Below, in pieces: positions 28,082 to 38,209 of a stretch of DNA of 64,000 nt (position 1 is the first letter of the stretch; the number at the start of each line of letters is the position of its first letter). The position numbers and the translations under genes are program-made. The notes below the pieces were generated by a model. That model ran no database searches, was not told where the DNA came from, and saw only the letters and a program-made list of their open reading frames with translations. Origin of the DNA: Actinoplanes sandaracinus (GTDB lineage Bacteria > Actinomycetota > Actinomycetes > Mycobacteriales > Micromonosporaceae); the NCBI RefSeq assembly GCF_030009775.1, contig NZ_JASCTH010000006.1, positions 274,966 through 338,965 on the forward strand. Direction: 5' to 3'.

Positions 28082-29202
28082 GACGTCACCTCCAGCAAGC
28101 AGACGGCGTTCACGCCGCCGAAGCCGAACGCGTTCACCTGGGCCAGCGTCGCGCCGGTGGGCGCGGGCCGGTCGATCACCAGGTCGAGGGGTTCCGCCTC
28201 CGGGATGGGTTTGCGCAGCCCGACGATCGGCGGCACCCGGCCGTGCCGCAGCGCCTCGCCCGCCACCAACAGGCTCATCAGGCCCGCGCTGCCCGAGGTG
28301 TGGCCGATGGCGCCTTTGATGCCGGTGACCCGCGGGCCGGCCGGCCGGTCGCCGAACAGGCCGGTCAGCACGGCTGCCTCGGTGGGGTCGTTCAGGGCGG
28401 TGCCGGTGCCGTGCGCGACGACCAGGCCGGCGTCGGCCGGGATCAGGCCGGCCCGCTGGTAGGCGTCGCGCATGGCGGCCAGCAGACCGGGCGGGTGCGG
28501 CGCGGTGACGTGGTGGGCGTCGCAGGACAGGCCCACCCCGCGAACCCGCAGTTCGGACCGGGTGCTGCTCCCGGCCCGTTGCACCACCACGGCGACGGCG
28601 CCGTCACCGAGGAGCACGCCCTGACGGTCGGCGTCGAAGGGCCGGACCGCCTCGCTGTAGCCGTCGCCGACCCGGCCGATCATCGCCAGCATGCTCTCCG
28701 CCATCGCGTCGGCGCCGCAGGCGACCACCGCGTCGGCGTCACCGAGGTCGATGAGGTCACAGGCCAGAGCGAGAGCGTGCGAGGATGCCGAGCAGGCGTT
28801 GCTGACGGTGATGACCTCGTCGATGCCCGGCAGGGCCGCCCGGACGGCCGCACCGAAGTGCAGGGTGGCCGGCACGGTGGTGCGTTTCTCGGCGTGCCAG
28901 CGTTCGACGCCGCGCATCTCGCGCAGGCCGGTGCCGACGATGGCGACCACGCGTTGCCGGGAGCAGTCGAGACCCGCCTGAACGGCGGCCTCGGCCACGC
29001 AGGCGGTGAGCCAGTCACTGGCTCGCCGCTCGCCCTCCTCGTCCACCGGGCCGATGTGATAGCCGTACCGGACGTTGACCTGCCCCTGGTCGACGAAGGC
29101 CAGCGGGCGGATGCCCGAGCGCCCGGCCAGGAGAGCGGCGTAGGTGTCGGCGGTGCCGCCCAAGGCGGTCCGCATGGCGCTTCCGGTGATCGCGATGTCC
29201 AT
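28078..29202 (-). CDS. Beta-ketoacyl synthase (type II PKS KS, second copy)
   Basis: Ketosynthase of 374 residues with an apparently complete active site: Cys in SNACSASSHAL near residue 137, His in VAHGTGT near 265 and His in GAIGHTSGSAG near 301. It is somewhat short for the KAS II family but has the C-terminal FGFGGVN glycine motif. It lies just after the chain-length factor (3-nt gap) and may pair with that factor or with the truncated KS-like protein downstream. Having two active KSs suggests two heterodimers acting at different stages of chain growth, as in other highly reducing type II systems. Confidence 0.92.
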   Translation of the reverse strand: MDIAITGSAMRTALGGTADTYAALLAGRSGIRPLAFVDQGQVNVRYGYHIGPVDEEGERRASDWLTACVAEAAVQAGLDCSRQRVVAIVGTGLREMRGVERWHAEKRTTVPATLHFGAAVRAALPGIDEVITVSNACSASSHALALACDLIDLGDADAVVACGADAMAESMLAMIGRVGDGYSEAVRPFDADRQGVLLGDGAVAVVVQRAGSSTRSELRVRGVGLSCDAHHVTAPHPPGLLAAMRDAYQRAGLIPADAGLVVAHGTGTALNDPTEAAVLTGLFGDRPAGPRVTGIKGAIGHTSGSAGLMSLLVAGEALRHGRVPPIVGLRKPIPEAEPLDLVIDRPAPTGATLAQVNAFGFGGVNAVCLLEVTS

Positions 29203-29205
29203 GAC

Positions 29206-30261
29206 TCAGACCGTCACGACCGCGGCGCCGACGGCGCCGTCCGGAGTGCAGGCGGTGATCAGCGCGGTCCGGCTGTGGCCGGAAGCGCCGGCCAGCAACA
29301 CGGCGAGTTGGAGGGCGCCGGCGGCGGCGGGCGCGTCACCCGCCACCGGGGTGACGGCGATCCGCTCGGCGGCCCGGCCGACGGCCCGGTCGAGCGCCGG
29401 TGCCTCACCGGCCGCGTCGCAGGTGATCACGGTGTCCACGGTCAGCTCGGGGCCAGCCGTGTCCAGCACCCGGCGGATGACCGCGGCCAGCGCGTCGGCG
29501 GTGTCCGTACCCTCGGTGGTGTGGGCCAGTTCGACGGCCCGGATCTCGGCCCGGGGCCGGCGCCCGGCCGCCCGCATCGCTGCGGCGTTCTCGATCATGA
29601 ACATGGCGCAGCCCTCGCCGGCCGGCACGCCGTCCGCGGTGCCGAGCGCCGCACTGGTCCACGCCTGGTGCGGGGTCAGCTCCTCCACCGCGCCGACCAG
29701 CAGCGCCTCGGCCCGGCCACGGCGCATCATCACGTACGCCCAGCGCAGCGCGGACAGCATGGCGGTCGCGCCACCGGCCACGGTGGTGTTCGGCCCCCGC
29801 AGCCCGTACCGGATGGCGACCTGCCCGGCCGCGCAGTTGAGCACGGTGTTGGGGAAGAGGATCGGGTTGACCAGGTAGGGCTTGTCCGCCTCGAAGGTCT
29901 CCCGGGTGTAGTCGGACGTCGACTGCAGACTGCCGGCGGAGGTGCCGAGCACCACACCGACCCGTTCCCGGTTGTCGTCGTCGACGACCAGCTCGCTGTC
30001 GTCCAGTGCCTGCGCGCCGGCGATCAGCGCCAGGGCGGTGCGGCGGTCCAGGAAACTGGTGCCCTTGCGCCCGAGATGGTCGCGGGCGGTGAAGCCGGGC
30101 AGCCCGAACACCCGCTCCTGCGGCATCGGCGCCGCGGTCACCTCGCCCGCGTCGACGGCCGGTTCCCGGCCGGAGCGCAGACCCGCGCCGAAGTCGTCGG
30201 CACCGGTGCCCATCGGGGCGAGGACACCCCACCCGGACACCCCCAGCGTGAACGTGCTCAT
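29206..30261 (-). CDS. Chain-length factor (KS-beta)
   Basis: KS-fold protein of 351 residues in which the nucleophile is lost: the region reads GPNTTVAGGATAM, with Gly in place of Cys. This is the mark of a chain-length factor that dimerises with the preceding KS. The C-terminal part also lacks the canonical HGTGT motif (ITCDAAGEAP near residue 278). ATG 30261 overlaps the stop of the upstream KS by 4 nt, the usual KS-alpha/KS-beta coupling. It would set the length of the acyl chain given to the NRPS. Confidence 0.9.
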   Translation of the reverse strand: MSTFTLGVSGWGVLAPMGTGADDFGAGLRSGREPAVDAGEVTAAPMPQERVFGLPGFTARDHLGRKGTSFLDRRTALALIAGAQALDDSELVVDDDNRERVGVVLGTSAGSLQSTSDYTRETFEADKPYLVNPILFPNTVLNCAAGQVAIRYGLRGPNTTVAGGATAMLSALRWAYVMMRRGRAEALLVGAVEELTPHQAWTSAALGTADGVPAGEGCAMFMIENAAAMRAAGRRPRAEIRAVELAHTTEGTDTADALAAVIRRVLDTAGPELTVDTVITCDAAGEAPALDRAVGRAAERIAVTPVAGDAPAAAGALQLAVLLAGASGHSRTALITACTPDGAVGAAVVTV

Positions 30262-31466
30262 CGGGCGGCTCCCAGGATCGAGATGGCGTTGTTGCCACCG
30301 AAGGCGAATCCGTTGACCTGGACTACCCGCGGCTGCGCCGGGCGGGCCCGATTGGGGACCACGTCCAGACCCGGCATGCCGGGGTCGGTGACGTGGTGGT
30401 TGATGGTCGGCGAGAGGAATCCGGAGTGGATCGCCAGGGCGCCCGCGACCGCGCTGAACCCGCTGGCCGCGCCCATGGTGTGGCCGAGCATCGACTTGAT
30501 CGAACTCATCGGCGGTGGGGCCGTCCCGAAGACGTCGCGGACTGCGGTGTACTCGGCGGCGTCGTTGGCCGGCGTGGCCGTGCCGTGCGCACAGATGAAG
30601 TCGACCTCCTCGGCCTTGATTCCGGCGTCGTCGTGGGCCAGGCGCATGCAGCGCGCCACGCTTGCCGCATCCGGGGCGGTGGGATGCTGCGCGTCGCATG
30701 TCAAGCCGTAACCGAGCACCTCGCAGTAGATCCGCGCGTCCCGGGCACGGGCGGAGTCGAGGCTCTCCAGGTAGAGGCCCACGCCGCCCTCGGCGGTCAG
30801 GACCCCGGTCCGGTCCCGGTCGAACGGCGCACAGTGGTCCTCGGCCAGCGCGCCGAGCCGGTAGAAGCCCGCGTGGGCGAACCGGCACACCGAGTCGGCC
30901 CCACCGACGACCATGAAGTCGACGTCACCGGCGCCGATCGCGTCGAACGCGTAGCCCAGCGCGTAGTTGCTGGCCGAGCAGGCCGTGGACACCGTGACGG
31001 CCGGCCCGGCCGCGCCCAGCTCCAGCGCGGCGGCCTCGGCCACCCGCCCGGCCGGCACTTGGCGCGCCAGGCCGGTCGGGGTGGCCGGGTAGCCGCCGGC
31101 CAGCCAGCGTGCGGTCAGCTCCTCCATCACCTGCGACTCGCCGCTGGTGGTGCCCATGCAGACGCCGAGCCGGGCCGGGTCGGTCACCGCCCGGTCCGCG
31201 CCGGCGTCGGTGAAGGCGAGGCGGGCGGCGGCGGCGGCGAACTGGCTGCTGCGCCCCCACCCGGCGGGGTCCAGCCGGTGCAGGTGGTCCGAGGCGTCGA
31301 AGTCGTGCACCTCGCCGGCCCGGTGCGTACGGAAGCCGGTCGTGTCGAAGCTGCGTACCTGCGAGATGCCACTCGTACCGGCACGTAGCGCACCGGCGAA
31401 CGCCTCGACACCGATGCCGGTGCTCGCCACCGGACCGAGTCCGGTTATCACCACTCGTCGGGTCAT
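30258..31466 (-). CDS. Beta-ketoacyl synthase (type II PKS KS-alpha), operon leader
   Basis: KAS II-type ketosynthase of 402 residues with Cys in STACSASNYAL near residue 163, His in CAHGTATPAND near 303, His in MLGHTMGAASG near 338 and the FAFGGNN motif near 390. It is coupled to the chain-length factor downstream and begins the PKS operon. The start at ATG 31466 has RBS AAGGAGG and matches the family N-terminus (MTRRVVITGLG). TCGA-type repeats 70-110 bp upstream suggest SARP control. Confidence 0.95.
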   Translation of the reverse strand: MTRRVVITGLGPVASTGIGVEAFAGALRAGTSGISQVRSFDTTGFRTHRAGEVHDFDASDHLHRLDPAGWGRSSQFAAAAARLAFTDAGADRAVTDPARLGVCMGTTSGESQVMEELTARWLAGGYPATPTGLARQVPAGRVAEAAALELGAAGPAVTVSTACSASNYALGYAFDAIGAGDVDFMVVGGADSVCRFAHAGFYRLGALAEDHCAPFDRDRTGVLTAEGGVGLYLESLDSARARDARIYCEVLGYGLTCDAQHPTAPDAASVARCMRLAHDDAGIKAEEVDFICAHGTATPANDAAEYTAVRDVFGTAPPPMSSIKSMLGHTMGAASGFSAVAGALAIHSGFLSPTINHHVTDPGMPGLDVVPNRARPAQPRVVQVNGFAFGGNNAISILGAAR

Positions 31467-31535
31467 CACCAGTGAGTCCTCCTTGCCCGGTGCCGCTGGG
31501 TGCGGCTGTTCCTCGGTCACTGTCGGGATCGTGGC

Positions 31536-31577
31536 TCGTGCCCCCCTTGACGGCGGCTCGAGGGAGGGCTTCGAGGC
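31536..31577. promoter_or_regulatory. Putative SARP box ahead of the KS operon
   Basis: TCGTGCC, TTGACGG and TCGAGGG start at 31536, 31547 and 31558, exactly 11 bp apart. A further TCGAGGC begins at 31571, 13 bp on. The pattern resembles the heptamer repeats bound by SARP activators. It lies in the divergent space between the KS operon and the DUF3995 gene, so either or both could be controlled. Confidence 0.45.
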
Positions 31578-31657
31578 GGCCACGAGGACCATCGGTCAAG
31601 ATCCGTGATCGGCCGCATACGATGGGTGCCGGGCGGCGTAGTCCAAGGAGGAATCGG

Positions 31658-32179
31658 GTGACCCAAGTTTGCGAGGTTCGAACCGAGCCTGACCGGGGCA
31701 TGTGGACCGGATACGCGGCCGCGGTCTGGGCGCTGGCCTTCACCGCGCTCAGCGTCTACTGGGCCTGCGGTGGCACGGTGGGCGAGGGCACGATCGGTGC
31801 GGCGATCGAGGGTTCCGCGGTGGCGCGCGAGCCCGACTTCGTCCTGTTGCTGTGGGTCACCGCGGTGCTGAAGTTCATGGCGGTCCTGCTGGCCCTCACG
31901 CTGATCGGGCGGCTCTTCCGCTGGGTGCCCCGGTGGATGCGGCTGACGGCCGGCTGGGTCGCGGCGGTGCTGCTGCTCGGATACGGACTGGCCAATCTGG
32001 TGCAGCATCTGCTCATGTGGACCGGCGCGGTCGCCGTTCCGGACGGCCTCGGATCGGCCGCCTTGCCTTGGCATCTGCTGCTCTGGGACCCGATCTGGAT
32101 TGTCGGCGGAATCCTGTTCACCGCGACGGCGATTTACGCTTCAAGTAAACCGCGCCGTCCGTTCGGCAGTGACGGGTAG
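31658..32179 (+). CDS. DUF3995-like integral membrane protein
   Basis: Protein of 173 residues with four hydrophobic segments near residues 15-35, 60-85, 100-125 and 140-160, resembling small actinobacterial DUF3995 proteins of unknown function. The start at GTG 31658 is chosen for RBS AAGGAGG 7 nt upstream. It is transcribed away from the KS operon. Its location between the PKS block and a two-component pair might suggest a resistance or accessory role, but nothing in the sequence proves that. Confidence 0.8.
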   Translation: MTQVCEVRTEPDRGMWTGYAAAVWALAFTALSVYWACGGTVGEGTIGAAIEGSAVAREPDFVLLLWVTAVLKFMAVLLALTLIGRLFRWVPRWMRLTAGWVAAVLLLGYGLANLVQHLLMWTGAVAVPDGLGSAALPWHLLLWDPIWIVGGILFTATAIYASSKPRRPFGSDG

Positions 32180-32335
32180 CTCCGTCACGGTGGTCCACGG
32201 CGCGTCGGACATCGCCCGCGCAACCCGTCAGGCAAACCGCTTCAATTACTTGATAACGCAATGGCCTCTGCGCTGTTCCTGCGAGCTTACTGAGTCGGCG
32301 CATTGCCCTTGCTGCCGTGGCCGATTCCATAGATA

Positions 32336-32533
32336 GTGGCATTTGGCTTTGTCAGGAGCATGAACTCTGCGGGGGAGTTTCTGCGCGTGCATGAGAAAGA
32401 CCCACGGGTCGCCTCGGAGATAGCGGACAGACTGGATTCGAAGCGCTCCTCGATTGTGGAGGAGTACGGCAGGCGACTGCTCGACATCGGCAGCGTGATC
32501 GCTCCGACAAGCGTTTTCTTGCGTCCGCCATGA
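32336..32533 (+). CDS. N-terminal fragment of the sensor kinase (probable frameshift)
   Basis: Short frame of about 65 residues from GTG 32336, or from ATG 32360. It contains a helical segment (RSSIVEEYGRRLLDIGS) that resembles the N-terminal sensor region of actinobacterial NarL-type kinases. Near 32500-32510 the frame leaves the homology and stops at 32533. The other frame reads SDKRFLASAM immediately before the annotated kinase start, which would continue the same domain. The two pieces are therefore probably one gene broken by a one-base shift, or a sequencing error. Translational coupling through the ATGA overlap is the alternative. Confidence 0.6.
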   Translation: MAFGFVRSMNSAGEFLRVHEKDPRVASEIADRLDSKRSSIVEEYGRRLLDIGSVIAPTSVFLRPP

Positions 32534-33458
32534 TCAACCTCGGGCAGGTCGTCGACGATGTGATCGCCAGCGTGCGGGCCGGAGAGGTCCGGCTCAACAA
32601 GACCGCCGCCAAACTGGCCGACCAGATCGGCGGCAGCCGCGCCCGCAGCCGGGTCCACCCGATCGAGTCGCTGCGGGCGTCGTCGGTGCTGTTCGACATC
32701 GTGCTCGACACCCTGGCCGACGACGCCGGGATCGACGGGCACCGCACGGTCATGGTCGCCACCCGCAGCCTGCACAGCAGCATCATGCGGCGGATCCAGT
32801 GGGCCGCCGGCTCCTACGTCAGCTTCCTGCTGGAGCAGGTCCACGAGGCGCAGCTCGAGGAGCGCCGACGGCTGGCCCGCGACCTGCACGACCGCGTCGG
32901 CAGCCCGGCCAGCGTGGTGAGCCGCAACCTGGAGCTCGCCCAGGCCTATCAGGCCGGCGACCCGATGCGGTCCCAAGCCAAGGTCGCAGCCGCCTACGAG
33001 GCCAGCGTCCAGACCCTGCAGGAGATCCGCGATGTCGCCGCCGACATGCGGCTGGAAGACGAGATCACCAACCTGGAAAAGTCCTTGCGGGTGTTCCTCG
33101 AGCAGATGGCCGACAGCGACGTGGTGGTCCACCTGACCGTCAGCGGCGGCGAGGACTGGGTGCCGGCCAACGTCCTCGACGAGGTGTTCTCCGTCGTGCG
33201 CGAGGCGCTGCGCAATGCGTTCGAGCACGCCGCCCCGACGACCGTCGTCTCCGAGATCGACATCGCGCCGCACGAGATCCGGGCCCGGATCAGCGACGAC
33301 GGCCGTGGGTTCGACACCGGCGACGGGCGCAAACCGAGAGAGGGGCTTTCCTCGATGCGGGAGCGGGCCGGCCTTCTCGGCGGGTGGCTCTCCGTCTCGA
33401 GCGTGCCCGGCGAGGGCACCCATGTGGAGGTTATGGTGTCCCTGCAGAGAACACTGCG

Positions 33459-33462
<4 letters not shown>
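32530..33462 (+). CDS. NarL-family sensor histidine kinase
   Basis: Cytoplasmic histidine kinase of 310 residues with no membrane segment. The HisKA_3 H-box is RRRLARDLHDRVGS near residue 120, the N-box REALRNAFEHA near 225, the G1 box ISDDGRGFD near 255 and the G2 region GLSSMRERAG near 273. It is coupled by ATGA overlap to the response regulator. The N-terminal sensor portion continues in another frame upstream (see the preceding entry). The signal is unknown. Lying between the PKS and leuA genes, the pair may regulate the cluster. Confidence 0.92.
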
Positions 33463-35775
<2,313 letters not shown>

Positions 35776-35845
35776 TTAATTAAGAGGCACGTCCGCTGCG
35801 CTCATTCGGGGAATCGAGATTCATCACTGGCGTGCCTACGGTTTG

Positions 35846-35936
35846 ATGATGGCCGCTAATGCGCACGCCCCGGTCGCCCAGCCCATCCTCCGAAACGCCA
35901 CACGCGTTCTCGTCGACTGCGCCAAGGAGACGCGGC
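35846..35936 (+). pseudogene. UbiA-type prenyltransferase, 5' fragment cut by IS insertion
   Basis: From ATG 35846 the frame encodes about 30 residues (MMAANAHAPVAQPILR...CAKETR) before the inverted repeat of an ISAs1-type element. The final 10 bp GAGACGCGGC recur directly after the element. Removing the element and one repeat copy joins this fragment in frame to the 3' part at 37291, giving CAKETRPTVQAIFQLRFLAG. This gives the original start of the prenyltransferase and proves that the element interrupted it. Confidence 0.85.
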
Positions 35937-37290
35937 CAGGGCCTCTGCAAGGTAGAGGTTTGACGGTTTCACGCGATTCCGAGGAGTTGTAGCGGTCGGT
36001 GCGGGTTACGGCTGTTACGGCGTAGGGCTCTGGCGATGTTGGCGACGCCAGTCAGCCGCAGCAGGCTGATGACGAGGTTGCGGATCGCGGCGAGGGCGTG
36101 GGGTGCGTTACCGGTGCGGACCTGGCTGGCGTCTTCTCCGAAGGTCACGTCGCGGATGTAGTGCAGGGATTCGATCAGCCAGTGTCCGCGAAGCCATCCG
36201 GCCAGGTCGGCGGGCCGGGCTTGGCCGGCGGTGAGGTTGGTGATCGCGCAGACGGTGACGGTCGATGCCCGCCCGGTGTTCGGGTGGTAGCGGCGCCGTC
36301 GGATCCGGATCGCCTGGATGGCGTGCGGGAAGTCCAGGCCGAGCGGACCGAGGCAGGTGACCGCTTGCAGCCGGCGGATCTCACGGCGGCCGTGACCGGT
36401 GTCGCGGGTGGCGTCCAGGACCGGAACCTTCGTCCAGGGCAGGGCTTTGAGCTGCCGGAACAGTCGCGGCTGGTTGCGCTTGACGGTGAACAGGTAGCCC
36501 GCGTTCTTCTCCTCGACCAGCCAGCGGCGTGTTCCCGCTGGGTGTGCATCGCGTCCGCGGTGACGAGCACATCGGTCAGGTCCAGACCGGACAGCAGCGG
36601 CTGGAACCGGGTAATCTCGTTCGTCTTCCCCGCGACATCGGTTTGGGCGAGCACGATGCCGGTGTCCTGGTCCAACGCCGCCAGCAGATGAGTCTGGGTG
36701 CCGGGGCGGCCGCTGCCGCGCAGCATTTTGCCATCGATCGTGACAGCCCGCCGGCCTGGCACTTCATGAATGCCGGTCCTGGTCAGCAGCCAGCCCGCGA
36801 GAGCGATCTCCACAGCATCCGCATCGACGCGGGCCAGGATCCGGCCGATCGTGGACGCGTCAGGCACCAGGAAGCCTCCGGTGAAAGGGTCCCGGCTCAC
36901 CTCGAGCTCGGCCAGGACACCGATCGGCAGGTCAGCGGCCCATTCACCGATCGCCGACACCGATCTCTGCCCGGCCGCGACCGCACTGATGGTGACCGCG
37001 AGCAGGCTGGACAGCGTATGCACCCGCCCGCGCGGATCGCGCGGGTCCGGGATCTGAGCCAGGGCCTGCAGCAGCCCGGCAGGACACGGGCCGTCCGACA
37101 CGCCCGGCAGGCGTGCGGACAGACTCCTGATCAACGATGATTGCACGTGCGCGGTCCTTCGAACTCGATCATTTGGCCTAGACACCTGAATGATCAATCG
37201 AAGGCCGCGCTCTTCTACGTACCGTCTGATACCGGCGTGACTACACCAAACCCGATCATCCGGTCATACCTCTACCTTGCAGAGGCCCTG
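35937..37290 (-). mobile_element. ISAs1-type insertion sequence, complete with inverted repeats and 10-bp target duplication
   Basis: A 1354-bp element. Its 30-bp terminal repeats (35937-35966 and 37261-37290) match with two mismatches. It is flanked by perfect 10-bp direct repeats GAGACGCGGC at 35927-35936 and 37291-37300. The single transposase gene runs on the minus strand. The element interrupts a UbiA-type gene, so it inserted after the cluster acquired that gene. Near-perfect ends and a perfect duplication suggest recent insertion. Confidence 0.92.
35969..37146 (-). pseudogene. ISAs1-family transposase with an internal frameshift
   Basis: The N-terminal part from GTG 37146 shows the family pattern [20 protein letters not shown], then the catalytic region [11 protein letters not shown] near residue 120 and [14 protein letters not shown] near 190. 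Close to 36525-36535 the homology moves to another frame ([18 protein letters not shown]), continuing through [20 protein letters not shown] to a TGA at 35969-35971. One base gained or lost explains this. The element is therefore probably immobile on its own, unless the shift is a sequencing error. Confidence 0.85.
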
Positions 37291-37977
37291 GAGACGCGGC
37301 CGACTGTGCAAGCCATTTTCCAGTTGCGCTTCCTCGCCGGCGACGCCCTCTCCGGCGGGATGACCGCCGCGGTGGTCCCGGGTTCTCTGACCTGGTTGAG
37401 CGCCACGGCGTCGGTCTATCTGTTCAACGGTGTCGCCGATGTCCGGGAAGATCGGTTCAACGGGTCCTCCCGGCCGATCGCCAGCGGGCAGCTCAGCCCG
37501 CGGACCGGGCGGAACCTGGCGGTCGGCCTCGGGGTGAGCGCGCTGACCGGCGCGGCCGTGCAGTCGCCCGCGCTGTTGATCCTCACGGCCGTCCTGCTGG
37601 GTCTTGGCTACGCCTACTCCGCGACGCGGTGGGCGCTCAAACGGTGGACCTGGGGCGTGGCGCTCGTCGGCATCCTCAGCAGTGCCGCCACCTACGGGGC
37701 CGGTGCGGTGATCAGCGGACGGCTCGAGCCGGCCGTGGTCGTGTTCGGTGCCCTGCTCGGCGGGTGGATGGCCGTGGTGGGCGCGCTCACCAAGGACCTG
37801 CCCGACGCGGCCGGTGACCGCGCGGCCACGGTGGCCCTGACCGTCGGCGGGACCGCCGTCGCCGGCCTGGCCCTGCACCGCGGTTCCTACGGCAGTCGCG
37901 ACCGGTGCCGGCGCCCGTACCGCGGCTTCATGATCACCCAGTACTCCGCGCATGCCCTGGTGCTGCTGGCACTGTGA
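37291..37977 (+). pseudogene. UbiA-type prenyltransferase, 3' part after IS insertion
   Basis: About 229 residues of a UbiA-family membrane prenyltransferase, with several hydrophobic helices. The first Asp-rich motif is NGVADVRED (polyprenyl diphosphate/Mg binding) and the second DLPDAAGDR. Joined to the 5' fragment, the ancestral protein would be about 256 residues, short for the family. The step from VAGLALHRGSYG to RCRRPYRGFMITQY suggests a further internal deletion in a membrane helix. The aromatic or quinone acceptor is unknown. No intact start remains, so the gene is presumed inactive. Confidence 0.8.
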
Positions 37978-38015
37978 GAACCGGATCGCCGACCGCCGCC
38001 CAGCACGTCTGCCAG

Positions 38016-38041
38016 GCACTCGAGCCGATCGGCTCGAGTGC
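38016..38041. other. 26-bp perfect palindrome
   Basis: GCACTCGAGCCGA is followed directly by its reverse complement. It lies 39 bp after the prenyltransferase stop, between convergent genes. It could be part of a bidirectional terminator or a protein-binding site. It contains TCGAG on both strands, 14 bp apart, so it is not a standard SARP repeat. Confidence 0.6.
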
Positions 38042-38209
38042 TTCGTCGTCGATCTGGTTCCGTGCGGTGACCGGTCCGCTTCCGGTCGTACCGTCGATGG
38101 GGTGGACCGTTCCAGCCGGCCTGGACCGCTGGCGGCTGTTCGAGGTCCGGCCAGCCGGTGGAAACGACGAAGCTGCCGCCGCGGGCAGCGGCGACAGCAG
38201 TCCAGGGGG

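Noticed and set aside
32500..32535. Programmed frameshift in the kinase gene
   Set aside because: No slippery heptamer or strong downstream structure was seen; mutation, error or plain coupling is more likely.
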